Of a stretch of 64,000 nt of DNA, positions 46,351-58,095 are shown one piece after another. A model generated the notes under the pieces. That model was not told the DNA's origin. It worked only from the letters and a program-made list of their open reading frames with translations, and made no database searches. The translations under genes were made by a program, and so were the position numbers. The first letter of the stretch is position 1. Each line of letters begins with the position of its first letter. The stretch lies in NCBI GenBank assembly GCA_017591395.1, contig WEDG01005348.1:186001-250000 (forward strand), written 5' to 3'. The stretch comes from Schistocephalus solidus. Its lineage: Eukaryota; Platyhelminthes; Cestoda; Diphyllobothriidea; Diphyllobothriidae.

Positions 46351-47394
46351 TGCTGCGATACCCCTTTCTCTCACAATATCTGACAGTCCCACCCTGTCCA
46401 GTTGACGCTCGCCTTGAACTTTATCCCTACCCCTATCCGATTCAATTGCATACGAAGTTGCAATCCCTATCGGTGGTCTAGCAGGCAGGACGGAATATCC
46501 ACCATTGCAGATGCGTCATTTTTATGTGTACCACCTAATGGAAAATCAATACTTTCTCAATTAGTTGACGTATTATCGAACCGTGTTAGCAACCAAGTCT
46601 CCAGCGTAAGGCTAAATTACGCACGTAACTTTAGTGACCCCAAAGCAAATGTTATTGGATCACTACGCGTTGGGCTCTGGAATTTGTATTGAATAAACTG
46701 AAGGATTTATTTTGGGAGACGTCTTTTGATGAACACAAAGTGCACGCTGCTGTAAGCATAGCTTTGTCGAATGCATGCATGCAAAGACGGGAGACTGCAA
46801 TACGTTGAAATGGAATGCCTGCGTGGGTTCCCCTGTGTGAGAAACTTTTTTGAGGTTTTCAGCCGCTTTCACGCATTACCTGCGATTGAGGTTTCGCAGA
46901 AACCGAAACCAAAGATCAGGTGCCAAGTGATGAGGCCGATGGTCCCATCCATGGCTATAATCAGCTAGCCTAGCCGCAACTCGAGACCGTAAAAGCCTGA
47001 GATTTTAATTTGGTCTAATTTTGCTTCTATGCTTAAAGCTCCGCTGAATGGCACATCCCTGAGCCATAATTCCGTTTGTCCTCAAAGTGTGCTTTGGAGG
47101 TCCAGTGAAAATTCTCGGCGTTTCGAGCAATTAACTGCCGGGAGGTATAACCGACAAAACCAAGGCTGAAATTCGCTTCCTAGCCGTCGTCAGTCCGTCG
47201 TAGAAGAAACTCGGGACAAGAAGCCCGAGTAGATAATATCGGGTCCAATTACTCGTTGAATGCTTAATTTTCATTTTATGTGTTACATATGGATTCAATT
47301 TTCAGTAAAATTCCCGTGAGCTTTCAGTGGGAAACCCTTTAATAAAGGAATTGTGGTAATAGGAGATGTATTGGTGGGGTTGTAGTGATCCAAC
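46351..47394. other. No recognisable gene
   Basis: Between two family C repeats. Short open frames only. Confidence 0.4.
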
Positions 47395-47705
47395 GTGGTG
47401 CACATTTTGCAAAGCTGAACCTCACGTGAGTGCATACACATGCGCACCAGTTCCTGCATGGTCCTCTCCAATCCCGGCTGTCAAATCTGGCTCTTCGTCT
47501 TCAAGGTTGACTCTGCACGATCTCACACTTGGAACGTCGCAGCCACGACGCCGGACCTGCCCTCGCGGCTGGCTGCCAACTTTTTCCAACCCCCTCTCCG
47601 CTAGTTCTGTGCAGAATACTCTGTCCTCCCCATGGGCGTCACACTTCTTCTCTTTTTATACGAAACCGGAAAGAAGATCGTAGTGGCTAGGATCTTCCCC
47701 TGTCA
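47395..47705 (-). repeat. Dispersed repeat family C, copy 2
   Basis: The minus strand carries the same blocks as copy 1: AGTATTCTGCACAGAACTAG, a GAGAGGGGGTTGGAAAAAG-like block and CAGCCGGGATTGGAGAGG. The peptide VFCTELAERGLEKVG aligns with copy 1 before the frames diverge. Confidence 0.62.
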
Positions 47706-48431
47706 GCTTAACCTGCTGCGCTAGGGTAAAGAAATCTGATGTATAGCTATTTTAGGAAGAACAACGTAAAAAGTTACATTCGCCCTCGTTTTTATACATC
47801 AATATGTCCTGAAAATGCAAGCGCACAATTTTAATACCGGAAATTAGGCATTGTAAACGGGTGGAAAATGAAAAACGAGGGCATCGATTAGATATTCCAG
47901 GCGAACTGATACCAGCCCATGGTGACAAATCCAAGTGTCGAAGAAATTCGGAAGAATGTACCGCTAAGTACTACTCCCGTGGTGTTCGCGACTGAAGATA
48001 TAACTGACGCTTATAAGACTGGCAGCCTCATCCAAACTCCATAGCCCTAACGCCAACCTCTAACTCTAAGCTGTAGCACTTGAGGGACGCGTGACGGGAA
48101 ATGAGCGATAGGGAGAGGAGGCTGGCTTACGCATTCTCAAATAACATAAATAGTTATTTCCTATAAATACTAAGGGGGGGGGGCACATATCTGAACGTGA
48201 TCAGGCTGTGTTTTGACCACCCTTGACCTGGGTAACTGCATTTGGCCAAACCGTCTGTCCTACAAATCTCCAGTCAACATGAAATTAACAAAGCAGATGA
48301 CGCTTCCGCAAGCTACGATACATGTCCGTTGAAGACTGCCACTTCCGGTCAGAGGGGCACGTGTGAATGATCCGAAGCATATAAGTGTTTGTTGAACCAC
48401 ACCACTCTGGAGGACAGATCGACATTTTCAG

Positions 48432-48617
48432 GAATACGAAGCTTTCCAGCAGGAGTAATTACCTATTTGTGGAGCTGATGCCAATAAAAACCGTTCCAGC
48501 CCCGTACACAGAACAGCTTCCAGTGCATAAACGGCTTACCGAGGCTCTATCAAGAATGCTTCAACGGGAATACAGTTTTGGCATGATCGACGCGCAAAAT
48601 CCCTTCTTATTTTACTG
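48432..48617 (+). CDS. Candidate single exon of an unrecognised gene
   Basis: An open frame bounded by an acceptor-like ACATTTTCAG and a strong donor GTGAGG. It would enter with one base completing a codon and leave with two. The peptide reads LFVELMPIKTVPAPYTEQLP, then VHKRLTEALSRMLQREYSFG, ending IDAQNPFLFYW. It is non-repetitive, amino-acid balanced and has the look of a conserved globular segment, but I cannot name the family. In-frame codons extend upstream to about 48385 after a TAA. It could also be part of a transposon protein or a chance frame. Confidence 0.33.
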
Positions 48618-49864
48618 GTGAGGATTGACTTGGAGAAAACGCATTTCGGTTTATTTTCGATTGAGGGGGATCACAGGAGTTGAAGTTGTATGAATCTCAA
48701 TGCCATCAACCAAGTATGCTGATTTAAATTGCAAATTTATCCACGGGCTCACTATTTTGTAATCTACGAGAGTCTTTTACAATTAAATATGATTTTTTTC
48801 TGAGAGGGTGGAACCGAGGAGCCTGAAAGTGTCCTTGAAACAGCAGTAAACGCTCTGCACTTTTGCTTCTATGCCTTGGTTACCGTAAGAGGTTTATGAA
48901 ACAATTGCTCGAATCCCCAAATATTCTTTCGAATGGAAACTTTTCTTTTCTTTTAAATTATGCACAACTTTCAATGTAGCCATTCATAAACGCTCCTACT
49001 GTGTACCGTTCAGAAAATTTTGCGGAGACTTCGCACATGATTGCAGGTAGTATCAGTTTGTTTACGGGCACCAGACATCAGAATTTAGAAAATAGAATGC
49101 TTTAAGCTTGAAAAATAAAGACCTTTCGAATATTGGGTCCCGTCTGAGTTTAACGCGCATAAAATCATCTTCTAGGTCCACGAAAACTGCTCGTGGAGGC
49201 TTTTTAACTTCGACTAATTTTATCCAAAGAATGACGTTTAACGAACAAAAAATCTTGGCTTACGTCTTATCACAGGAACCCACGTTAATGTAAAGAAATA
49301 CTGCTTTTCGGCTAAAGTTTCTTACCTGCTTTGCATTAAAGCCATTAGGCAGGAATGTATTATGTATGAGCAAAAGGTTTTTCAGGGCTGACGCTAGGTA
49401 AATAATAAATAAATTGACTTTTAAGTGATCCCACTTGATTTGACTTCCGATCACTGTGGGTTATGAGATTTTTTTACTGTCGTTTGAGGTGCTCATTAAC
49501 GTACGGGAATTCTCATCCCGATGTGCCCGCAGTACCCGCAAGCAGTCACACAGTGACTGAGGTTGGGCATTGCTGGTTGACGACGGCACAGCATGTCGCA
49601 GAACGTCAGGCTCGTTCACCTATCCGTTTGTAGCATATGCTTGGCCCGTTTTGCTTTTGGCTCGATCTGGAGCATTCGAGGACAGTAGCATAGCAACCAG
49701 GAACGGTGCAACAAGGGTTTCCGACAAAGACAAGGGAAACTGGGATGGACCTTCTTGGCATATTAACCGTCATCTCTTGACTATATTTACTTCAACTTTT
49801 TAATAATTTAGGACTTTATGCAAAAGCGTTTTCGATCAATTTTCGTAAGTCTATCTTAGGGGAT
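48618..49864. other. No recognisable gene
   Basis: AT-rich with short frames only. No partner exon for 48432-48617 is recognised. Confidence 0.4.
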
Positions 49865-50275
49865 TACCCTGGCTGCTACGATCTCCAGGCCCGGTTCCCG
49901 TTTTGTGGGAAGTCCGTTCGGAGAAGAGTGCATTCTGTACAGAACTATCGGAAAAGGGGTTGGGAGAAATTGGCATCCAGGCGAGGGCACGTCCGATGAG
50001 GTTATGCGTGAGCGAATCCCTCAGCAGAAAGCTTGACCTTCACGAAAGCAGACCGCTACCGCGTGCTCCAAGGAGTGGGCGTATCGCAGCAAAAATTATC
50101 AGGGAATACCTGAGCCGCTACGACCCTCAGGCTCAGTTCCGTAGAAGGACATCAGAAGTCGGACGCCAGTTCGGAGGATCGTGTGTTCTTTACAGAACTA
50201 TAGGAGAAGGGTTTGAAGGAAATGGGCGCCAGACGTGCCCATGTGCGACGTCCCACGTATAAGACTGTGTGAAGT
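49865..50275 (+). repeat. Dispersed repeat family C, two partial units in tandem
   Basis: TTCTGTACAGAACTATCGGA with a GAAAAGGGGTTGGGAGAAA continuation lies near 49930, and TTCTTTACAGAACTATAGGA with a similar continuation near 50190. Each is preceded by an arrangement of GCTACGA, CAGGC and GTTCCG, so the 5' part of the unit is present twice about 260 bp apart. Confidence 0.6.
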
Positions 50276-50447
50276 CGTCACAGGGCATACAGCGATGTCG
50301 TGTGACTGAAGGTCTAATGAGACGCTTCTTCAGCATTAGATATGAATGCCTTGCTCGCGTACCTCACTTCTTTGATCTCGTGAGACATTGCGGGACCAGG
50401 TGATTGCGACTGTCAACCTATCTTAATTTCCAAGAAGGAATTAGAAA

Positions 50448-51604
50448 TTATCCATCCCTTTTCATTAGTTGCATGCAACCGGGGTCTTTTATGTGTAAGT
50501 TCTTAACGTGAAAGAAATTCACCAATCCTTGTTCTGCATGCCTAGAGCACAGACTAATTTTTAAAAGCCCATAAAGCTGCTCAATTTGTTTACAATAATT
50601 TGCCGGAATCATATCGTTATTCGTCTGAGCTTTCGAACGCTTACTGGAGTCCAGTGTCAGAGATAAAACAGCAACATAAACAAGTAACATGTAAAGGGGG
50701 GACAGGGGCCAATCAGACAGCGGTGGCGCCAATCCGGAGGTGACTACGTCGGGCCTGCATGCCGGCGCCAGATCGATAAATCGATTGACTGAGTTCTCAT
50801 CAGAGGCCCAGGCTTCAATCAATTCTCGGCTTGTCTTGCATCTGGCGTGGGCGATGATGTTCGTGGCTGTGAAGTTAAACTCGTGACCCGTTTCGTAGGT
50901 GTGGGCAGCCACATGCGATAAACCCCGTCTCACAGAAAGCTTAGGCTCGTGTATGCGCGATTCAAGCATACATCCAGTCTGTCCTGTGTAGTTACAGGAA
51001 CAGTTTTGGTACGGGATGCGATACACTAACCTCGACTGCTCATTCGGATTTAATCTGTCCTTTTTTCTCATGACCTTACTGCTCATGGTAACTTTGGGTC
51101 GGTGTGCCATTCCGACACCAAGTCCCGCAACAATGCGCTCGGTCGCTTCTGACACTTTCTTGATATATGGCATCACGTGCCATATCGTAGGGGTTGGTTC
51201 TGGTTGGGTCCTCCGCGGTCGAACACGTAGGCATTGGCTTATGAACGCCTTCGGATAGCCGTTCCGAATAAACTGGTCACGGAGGTAACGGGCCTCACGT
51301 GCTTTTTCCGCCGGGTTGCTTCAATGAGTCTGGATGCGCTTGAATAGTGTTCTCACACGGCTTTGTTTGTGAGCCACCGGATGGTTGATGTCAAAATTTA
51401 GAATCTGTGTGGTGTTTGTCGCTTTCCTGTCGACAGCCGTTTCTATTTCGCCGTTGGGGCGTCGCTTGACGAGTACATCAATGAAGGAGAGCTGCTGCTC
51501 TTTTTCTTCTTCCCTCGTGAATTGTATATCTGGGAAGATCGAGTTAAGGTGATCATGGAAATGCTGCAGCATGTTCTTCTTCAGGATAACAAATAAGTCG
51601 TCTA
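50448..51604 (-). pseudogene. Penelope-like element: RT C-terminus and GIY-YIG endonuclease
   Basis: Minus strand, one continuous frame broken by a single TGA at 51321-51323. The start DDLFVILKKNMLQHFHDHLN lies just after the catalytic YVDD of Penelope RTs. It continues through LSFIDVLVKRRPNGEIE and NHPVAHKQSRVRTLFKRIQT, then the linker (ARYLRDQFIRNGYPKAF), and the GIY-YIG endonuclease: VYRIPYQNCSCNYTGQTGCM, ESRIHEPKLSVRRG, HTYETGHEF and SRELIEAWASDENSVNRFID. Penelope-like elements use this nuclease for target cleavage. The frame stays open past the enzyme into VAVLSLTLDSSKRSKAQ, which covers a terminal-repeat segment with a decayed hammerhead motif. Confidence 0.85.
50605..50670 (-). ncRNA. 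Degenerate hammerhead-ribozyme-like motif in the Penelope terminal repeat
   Basis: On the minus strand: CTGACAC, then the hairpin CTGGACTCCAG and TTCGAAAGCTCAG. Its position just downstream of the GIY-YIG domain is where Penelope-like elements carry hammerhead ribozymes. The CTGATGA core is altered, so activity is unlikely. Confidence 0.45.
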
Positions 51605-51621
51605 TGTCTATGTCTAATCTC

Positions 51622-51714
51622 GGGTTTAGTGGCAGAATTGGTCCTACAAGAGCTGGAAAAGATCGCTTTTACCAACAGCAGCCTATCATTTGGCGCCGTT
51701 ACGTAGACGACACA
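51622..51714 (+). pseudogene. Inverted Penelope-like RT fragment up to the YVDD box
   Basis: On the + strand, 51622-51680 encodes SGLVAELVLQELEKIAF; after a frame change 51680-51714 encodes IIWRRYVDDT. Both belong to the Penelope RT segment directly preceding the catalytic aspartates. It is in opposite orientation to the fragment at 50448-51604, which starts at the same aspartates. Confidence 0.62.
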
Positions 51715-51719
51715 GGCTC

Positions 51720-52480
51720 GTTGTCTTGCCGATTTGGATCGGGAATATTGATTACATTCGCTGATGAACGCTCACCGATCGCGACCGGAACTCAATCGTC
51801 CCTTTATGCCTGGGAAGCTGCAGGTGCTTCTCTGTTTTTTTAGAAGATCGGGACTTTAAGCATCTTGCTTACGTGGACGGTAGGGTCGATTCTGAAGTCC
51901 ATGAAGGCTTCTCTTACAAACTGCGTAAAAAAGTAGACCTGATGAACAGAGGTTATTATCACAGAAAGCAAAACTACCCATTTCCACCAAAAGCAAATTT
52001 ATTCTCGATAGTAGAATAATTTATTAACCGTTTACACCTGTGGAAATGCTATTTAAGCCTTATACTGGACAAATAACTAAAATCCATAACGCTTAATATG
52101 TCCCATGATCCATCTTTATTTCGTTTAGTGGCTTCGTCGCGAACTCTTAATTTGGGTGAAATTCTGAAAAGTTCAAAATGCTGATGTTTGCTTTTAGACT
52201 TCAAATATTTTTATTTTCACTTTTTAGCTATTAGGTGGGCAATGTTTTGTAGGTCTGTTGTTAAGATCTTTGACTTGAAAATTTGAATCCCACGCTATTC
52301 GGGCCTTGTGTTCGGTCATAGCTGATTGGCTATGGTTAACAAGACATACGTTAGCATTTCCGTTTCCCTTATTGTTGTTAAAACTCCTTCTGTAGTAGAG
52401 AGTTTGACTCAAACTATTAATGACTTACTGATTTCCAGTTTAGGTCTCACGCCTGACACAGTCAACCCATTTGCGAAAAA
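51720..52480. other. No recognisable gene
   Basis: AT-rich from 51950 on. The short open frames have no familiar motif. Confidence 0.35.
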
Positions 52481-52690
52481 ACTCGGCGGCCTTGGGTGGA
52501 TTCAAACCCAAGACATTAATGGAGAGGTATCAGAACAGCCAACGCTCCAACGCCAACCTGAGCTCCGTGGCCCACCGGGAGCCGTAATCCTACAGGGCAT
52601 TGAAGCTCAGTTGGCTAGAGCATTGGCTGTACTAAAGCCTTCCCCTTGCTGGCATGGGTTCGAATCCCATTAAGGCCGCCGAGCTTTTCA
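52481..52690. mobile_element. Divergent pair of tRNA-like (SINE) sequences
   Basis: The + strand copy (52604-52684) has a D arm with perfect stem (GCTCAGTTGGCTAGAGC), a four-pair anticodon-type stem around GTACTAA, a long variable region and a perfect T arm (ATGGGTTCGAATCCCAT), then AAGGCCGCCGAG. The - strand copy (52580-52481) has the related GCTCAGGTTGGCGTTGGAGC, GGGTTTGAATCC and the same CAAGGCCGCCGAG ending. Neither acceptor stem closes. The shared sequence extends past the tRNA-like part (CTTTT or TTTTT, then CGCAAATGGG or CACAATTGGG). Confidence 0.55.
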
Positions 52691-52796
52691 CAATTGGGTC
52701 AAATGAATGCAACCATTGTCTTTTCAGTCTTATCGGTGGTGGTTTTTGGAACTGTTGACGCCGAATGATCCAGACTGCAGCCATGCACCTTCTGGC

Positions 52797-53510
52797 AGTT
52801 CGACCGTCGATTTCAACGAGGTCCACCGCATGCTCCACACCAGGTGGTGCAGGGACGGTGACTTGCGCGTGAATTAGTTTTGAGTGATAGTAGCCTTGCG
52901 CTGCAGCTACCGCACTCTCTCCTCCTCCCCACCTGAGCCCGGTGTCAAGACAGAGTCAAGAAGACCGGAGATGGGAGAGGGCGCAGGTGGCTGGCGCGGC
53001 CGGAGCCGCCCCTGGGCGTGCCACCGCACCTGGCTCGGATCCCACGGAGTGGGAGTACCATAAAGGCCACATTAAGAAGGAGCCATTGCAACCTGACTCT
53101 CAGTCCGCCAGTCAGCCACTCCACACAAAACACACTGGGCTGACCACGCTGTCCGAGTTATCCCGTCAGTTGGCAACCTTCCAAGCCACGGCTCTTAGCG
53201 CACCGTGATAGTTTCAAGCGCGTCAGATTGTTTATAGTGAGGAAAATACGCTGAGCTCTCGACCTCACTCTCTCCCCCACCCCCACAATCAGACCACTGT
53301 CCGAGCCGGTCAGTTGTCTGATGCGGAAGCCGGCGCAGCTGCTGGTGACCTCGTCTACGTGTACTAAGTACACGACCTGGCCCCCCAAACACAAGCACCA
53401 GGATTTCACACGACAGGGGGTTGAATGGCTTACATCTCACATGTGTGTGCATATGGCGGGCACGATAGGGGGCATACATAATGACACGGGCATAGGCGCT
53501 CTCCGGTAAG
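52797..53510 (-). mobile_element. Solo RTE 3' UTR (copy R4), 5'-truncated
   Basis: Very similar, base for base over long stretches, to the R5 3' UTR at 59242-59880: the terminal GCAGTTCGACCGTCGATTTC, then GCTCCACACCAGGTGGTGC, GGGACGGTGACTTGCGCGTG, GAGTCAAGAAGACCGGAG, GGATCCCACGGAGTGGGAG and GGTCAGTTGTCTGATGCGG. It stops before the zinc-finger coding, a typical 5'-truncated LINE insertion, and its low divergence suggests it is among the younger insertions. Confidence 0.82.
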
Positions 53511-55084
53511 ACGGATGGCCTTGCACAAAATTTGATGAAGTGTAATTATTGCCGTGTTCTAGTCCTAACATTAACACTGATGCTAAGCTAAACCTCAACC
53601 ATACGCCCAACCTTAACTGTAGCCCTAACCTTGATCCTAATCCTAAACTTGATCCTACCTAACAATAAAATTTGGTCACCCTTGACATTAAAAAAAAAGT
53701 TTTCCGGAATAGGCGGCGCGGGGGTCCTACTACTGTGTCTTGCTGGACGTATATTAGCCGTCCCAAATCACGGCTAAATCTCAACAATAGTCGGAAACGG
53801 AAGAATAAGCCGCTGAATCTGGTAACAGGGCCTACTTGAGGTGGATAGAGCGTGCGCCAAGCCGTGTCTGACAGATCGTTTTCTTTTCAGTCGGTTGCTT
53901 TCACGGGTTTCAAAGAGCTAGGTCCAATTTCCTGTACCCAATTTTGCGCGCATCGAAATCACGTGAGACGTGGAGGAGCTGTAAACATTTGGATGCGAGT
54001 GTGCCCTTGAGGTGAAACCAACTGGTGCCATCGAGAGGATAGTCGGGCGTGAATGACCTTGACCGGCCAGAGCGCGCGTTCGTTCGAGCGTTGAACAAAG
54101 ACGACTGTTGGTGAGGTCGGCTACAGGCAACGCACTACACCTGATCGGATGCGGTCGGATGAATCGCAATCATGCCATGCCGCTAGTCGCCTTTCTTTCA
54201 GCCTCAGCGTTCTAGCATTTGCACCGTATGCCGCGTTGCGTATTTCAGGTTAAGGTTCACAATTTTTTGTGATTTCAACCCATTTCAAAAGGAACTGATT
54301 CGGTTCTGGTTAATTTTTTTTATTTCGATACACCTTTCGCGTTTTCGGAAGGTGGTCTGAAATCCTCAGTTTACTTAGAACGCATTTTCGATTGCTTAAA
54401 CAAGGCGAAGCTGAATGACGAGGATCCTTTCACTGGAGACTTTGTTAAATTATCAATTACAAACTGTTTTCTCCGCATTCGTTGAGGAAAAAAGCACCAC
54501 GGGGTTTATGAGGGTCCCAGAGTTAACTGGAAACTGACCGTTTAATCACTATTGTTACGAACCTAGCATGAACTTTACATGTTGCAAACATCCCACTTTG
54601 TCGAACCAAATTTTTAGATTGCATAAACTGCCCATGGTTGTGGACATATGTGAGATTTGGCTACGCCTGGTCGGTACTGTGAATACGAGGCTGTCAAAAG
54701 CAGTCCGAGCTCGCATCCATAAGATAGTTGATGGATTTGGTTCCGGGTATAAAATTAAATAAGTCTAAGTAACGGGACTGACCGGTACCAAGAAATTTCG
54801 CGACAGCCTGTCCACTGCTTCCTGTCTTTTCGAAGTGCGGATACTGAGTAATGAGGATACGCTGGGTCTTATTTGTTCAGAAAATCAGCATGCCAATGAT
54901 AAGGCCATAGCTAAGAACATGCAGTTAGTCGATGGAAGTAATCGTTTAAAAAGCCATTTAAAGAAGAAGACGGTAGCATGGCGTAGAAAGGAGTATGTAA
55001 TTCAAAGAACTAGAGATTACAAGGGCGATGCCAACTTTACTATGACAGTTCAACGTCCATTTCAACTATATTCACCCCGTGCAT
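53511..55084. other. Featureless apart from CCTAAC-like tract
   Basis: 53567-53660 has CTAACC- and CCTAA-type words. The rest shows no gene or repeat I can name. Confidence 0.4.
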
Positions 55085-55262
55085 CACAGGAGGCCGGAGG
55101 CAAGCGCGGTGACTTGCACGTGGATTCGATTATGTTGATAGTAAACTTGCACGGCATCTACCTCACTCCATCCTCCTCCTCCTCCTCTTCTATCTGGACC
55201 CGATGCCATGCAAGAGTCAAGATGACCGGAGGTAGAAGAGGACGTACACGGCTCAAACTGTG
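55085..55262 (-). repeat. Degenerate RTE/SINE tail with (TCC)n expansion
   Basis: The + strand order GGTGACTTGCACGTGGATT, ATAGTAAACTTGCACGGC, CTACCTCACTCC, a TCC repeat (55168-55190), ATGCCATGCAAGAGTCAAG and ATGACCGGAGG follows the shared 3' tail. The terminal hairpin is missing. Confidence 0.6.
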
Positions 55263-55574
55263 AAAATTCACAGCCAAGTGTACCACCACGCTCTCTGGTC
55301 CACAACAAACAGTTGACCAGGATTTTACTAAAACTACTAAGTGATAATGGCAGTGGCATGATCCCAGCTCTCAAGGCGTGGGCTTGCATGCTACAACAAA
55401 CCATCTTCAACTTTACTATGTGCTCTAGTCGTTAGGTTTTGCCTCTTTCTGGGGACTGCTTCGGAGGAATGCAGTATCTGAGCTGGTTCTGTGTGGACAG
55501 GTACTCGGAAGACCTTTTTTGCGTCAAATTCTGTTCCTTATCTAGAAAGATTACTGCAGCAACTTAACTTATTC

Positions 55575-55840
55575 GCGGGAGCCTAGCCGCTACGACCTTC
55601 AAACCTGGTTCCGTAGAAGGAGAGAAAAGTAGGACGCCAGTGGAGAGGATAGTGTATTCTGTACAGAACTATCGGAGAAGGGGTTGGAAGAAGTTGGCAG
55701 ACAGACCTGGGAATGTCCGGGCCACGGAGCCGCGTCCGACGTGTGAGACAGTGGCGAGGCCATGTGTGAGTCAGCCATGAAGGTTATTGACCGGTGTGGA
55801 CAGTTGGGATTGGCCGTCACTGGTGCGCACGTGAAAGTAG
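55575..55840 (+). repeat. Dispersed repeat family C, copy 4
   Basis: Contains GCCTAGCCGCTACGACC, GTTCCGTAGAAGGAGAG, TATTCTGTACAGAACTATCG, GAGAAGGGGTTGGAAGAAG and CAGTTGGGATTGGCCG in the family order. Confidence 0.63.
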
Positions 55841-58095
55841 TCGCGAGAGCTTCAGCATTTCAGCATGTGCGCGGAATCGGCAGACTACAGGAGCTTAGTG
55901 ATTTAGGTGTGGGGCTTTTGTTTCCTAGCTTTAAAAGCCATTTAGATAAGCTCTCAAATAATCTGGTTACCTATTTTCTTTGCGTAAGCCTGATGTACTT
56001 ACATCCACAAGTGCGTACGAAGTCAAAAACACAGATGACGGTGGCGTGCACAGGCAAGGAATTTTCCGCCTCTTTAGTTGTAACAGCCAGTGGAAGTCCT
56101 TGTATGGGCACTTAATCATGCTCGAAGTATTTTCATCCTTAATGGACAAGGATATCACAACTGATTTCTTCGGGACCGACTGTTTTGCTAAGAGTTGTCA
56201 CCGAGGATACTTGCGCATGAACCGTGTAGACGATGACTTTAGTCGCTTGGAGACAGACACATTCTCTGTGTAGTGATGCACCAGAGCGTGCGTTCCACCG
56301 ACTAAACCACCTTTCTGTTATCATAAGCACAATTCGAACCAGAGTTCTGTAGTAAGGTAGTCTTTTTCCCTGGTAGAATTGCTGAATTTGAGTTTGACTA
56401 GATTGAAAGTCCTTTAAATGAGGCATGGCAACTGCGGCTTGACGATACTTGAAATGTTGTCGCCGTTAAAGTTACGTATAGTATAAAAGACTTTATGAGT
56501 CTGTTGAAGATGAATCCGTCTTTTGAAGGTGAATAACATCACCTTGCTTATATGCACCAGTAAAAGTAAGAAAAAAATAACCAGTCAATAAAACGTAGCT
56601 TATTGTCAAATTCTACAAAAGTTGTGTCGATTTTTACAGGTGTATTTTTAACCTACTAAAGCAAAATGCTTTGTTTTGTCAGTTCAATTCGATGTGGCCT
56701 GGCTCAAACACGGCGAAGACTGTTTTGGGGCTCAACACAACAGAATTATTTGAACGGGCCGAAAACGTCCGAAATTTGATCGGCGAACGCACTTTCCACA
56801 TTAGTGAAAATTATGGATAGCAACTGACAGGACAACGGGCTAAGGTTACTTGAACACACTCCATGAACCAATGACCGATGACGGTTAATCAGCCGAAGAG
56901 GACCAAAACATATCCCGCGTCTTTGTTGAGGGTCTTCCTTCTGCATATATAATTAGTCATTATGCGGCTACCTGCGAGGGCTCTAGATTGAGCCCCAAGG
57001 CACAACGTGACGAGCATGTCCTGTAACTTCATCAGCCAACACGCTTTCCACGCTAGAATTTAGTGCGCCTTCGATCCCACCAGGAAAAGGTACCGCGTTA
57101 GCAGCTAGAAGGCAGCGGGCAGCTCGGCAGCCATAACTATGTGGCTAAAGCTTTCAAATGTACGTGGCATTTAAACGTTTCATTCGAACTCCTCAATCCT
57201 CGCCATGGTTTATTTTGTAGGACTGGAGTAGAGTTGCGATAAACCGGAAGTCGTCATACAACCCAAATATCCGTTATTATTTACTGTCTTTTGCTGTGAT
57301 CATGTAGAAAGAGAAGTTTTCATGTTTCCTTGAATTTGCGCTAAGCTGACAGATAACAGGATCTGATGGTGTTCGTAACAAAACAAAGTAAGCATCTGAT
57401 TGACGAAGAACATCATCCCCGAAACGTCATGAGATACATAAAGTGCAAGTGTAATTGTGTAGGCAGATCAGATGGTTAACTGTTCCTGAGTAAACTATGC
57501 ATCGAAGCACAGGATTCACAAAAATATGTGCATGTCATCCATCAGCTGGTAAAGCAAAAGTGAAAAGTCAAATTTATCGAGGTCGAGCGAAGCATTTGTC
57601 GTGTTTTTGAGACATTTCATCTGAATGAAACAAGGAAAAGTCACCTAAATATACCCATCCGTAGCACCCTAGTAGCAGCTTGATGACAGATTCACAGTTT
57701 TTCTAACTGAATTATCTTCTCCTGAAATATTGTCATTAACCTTCATATAAGGAAGCCTGCCTGCATCAAGTCAGTGTTCTTATGTAGCCACCAGTTTGTC
57801 CGGTGAATAGCCGACCATGACGGAATTTCAGGATCAAAAGCCGGGACGATAGAATTCGCAACTCGATTGGTTGGTCTCCCCAACCGCCGGACTTCCCGAT
57901 GCTCTCCACCACTGAACACCTTCACAGGCATCACTACAATTGACTGAATCTTTATTTGAACTCTCCAGAAGGTGCCTCTTCTGTGGTGGATCATGAATAG
58001 AGCTCGTATGACCTAGTGTCGGTGTGGACAGCTGATGCCCTTCTCTTACAACCGCCAACACTCCTCCAACCCTCTGTCTTTCTCTCAAACACACG
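55841..58095. other. No recognisable gene
   Basis: Mostly AT-rich with short frames. A hammerhead-like 3' half (CCCCGAAACGTC) at 57417-57428 is preceded by CTGATTGACGA at 57396. Confidence 0.4.

Noticed and set aside
47080..47230. Minus-strand CTGACGACGG and CTCGAAACGCC strings resembling a split hammerhead
   Set aside because: The spacing between the two halves is far too long and no stem II can be drawn.
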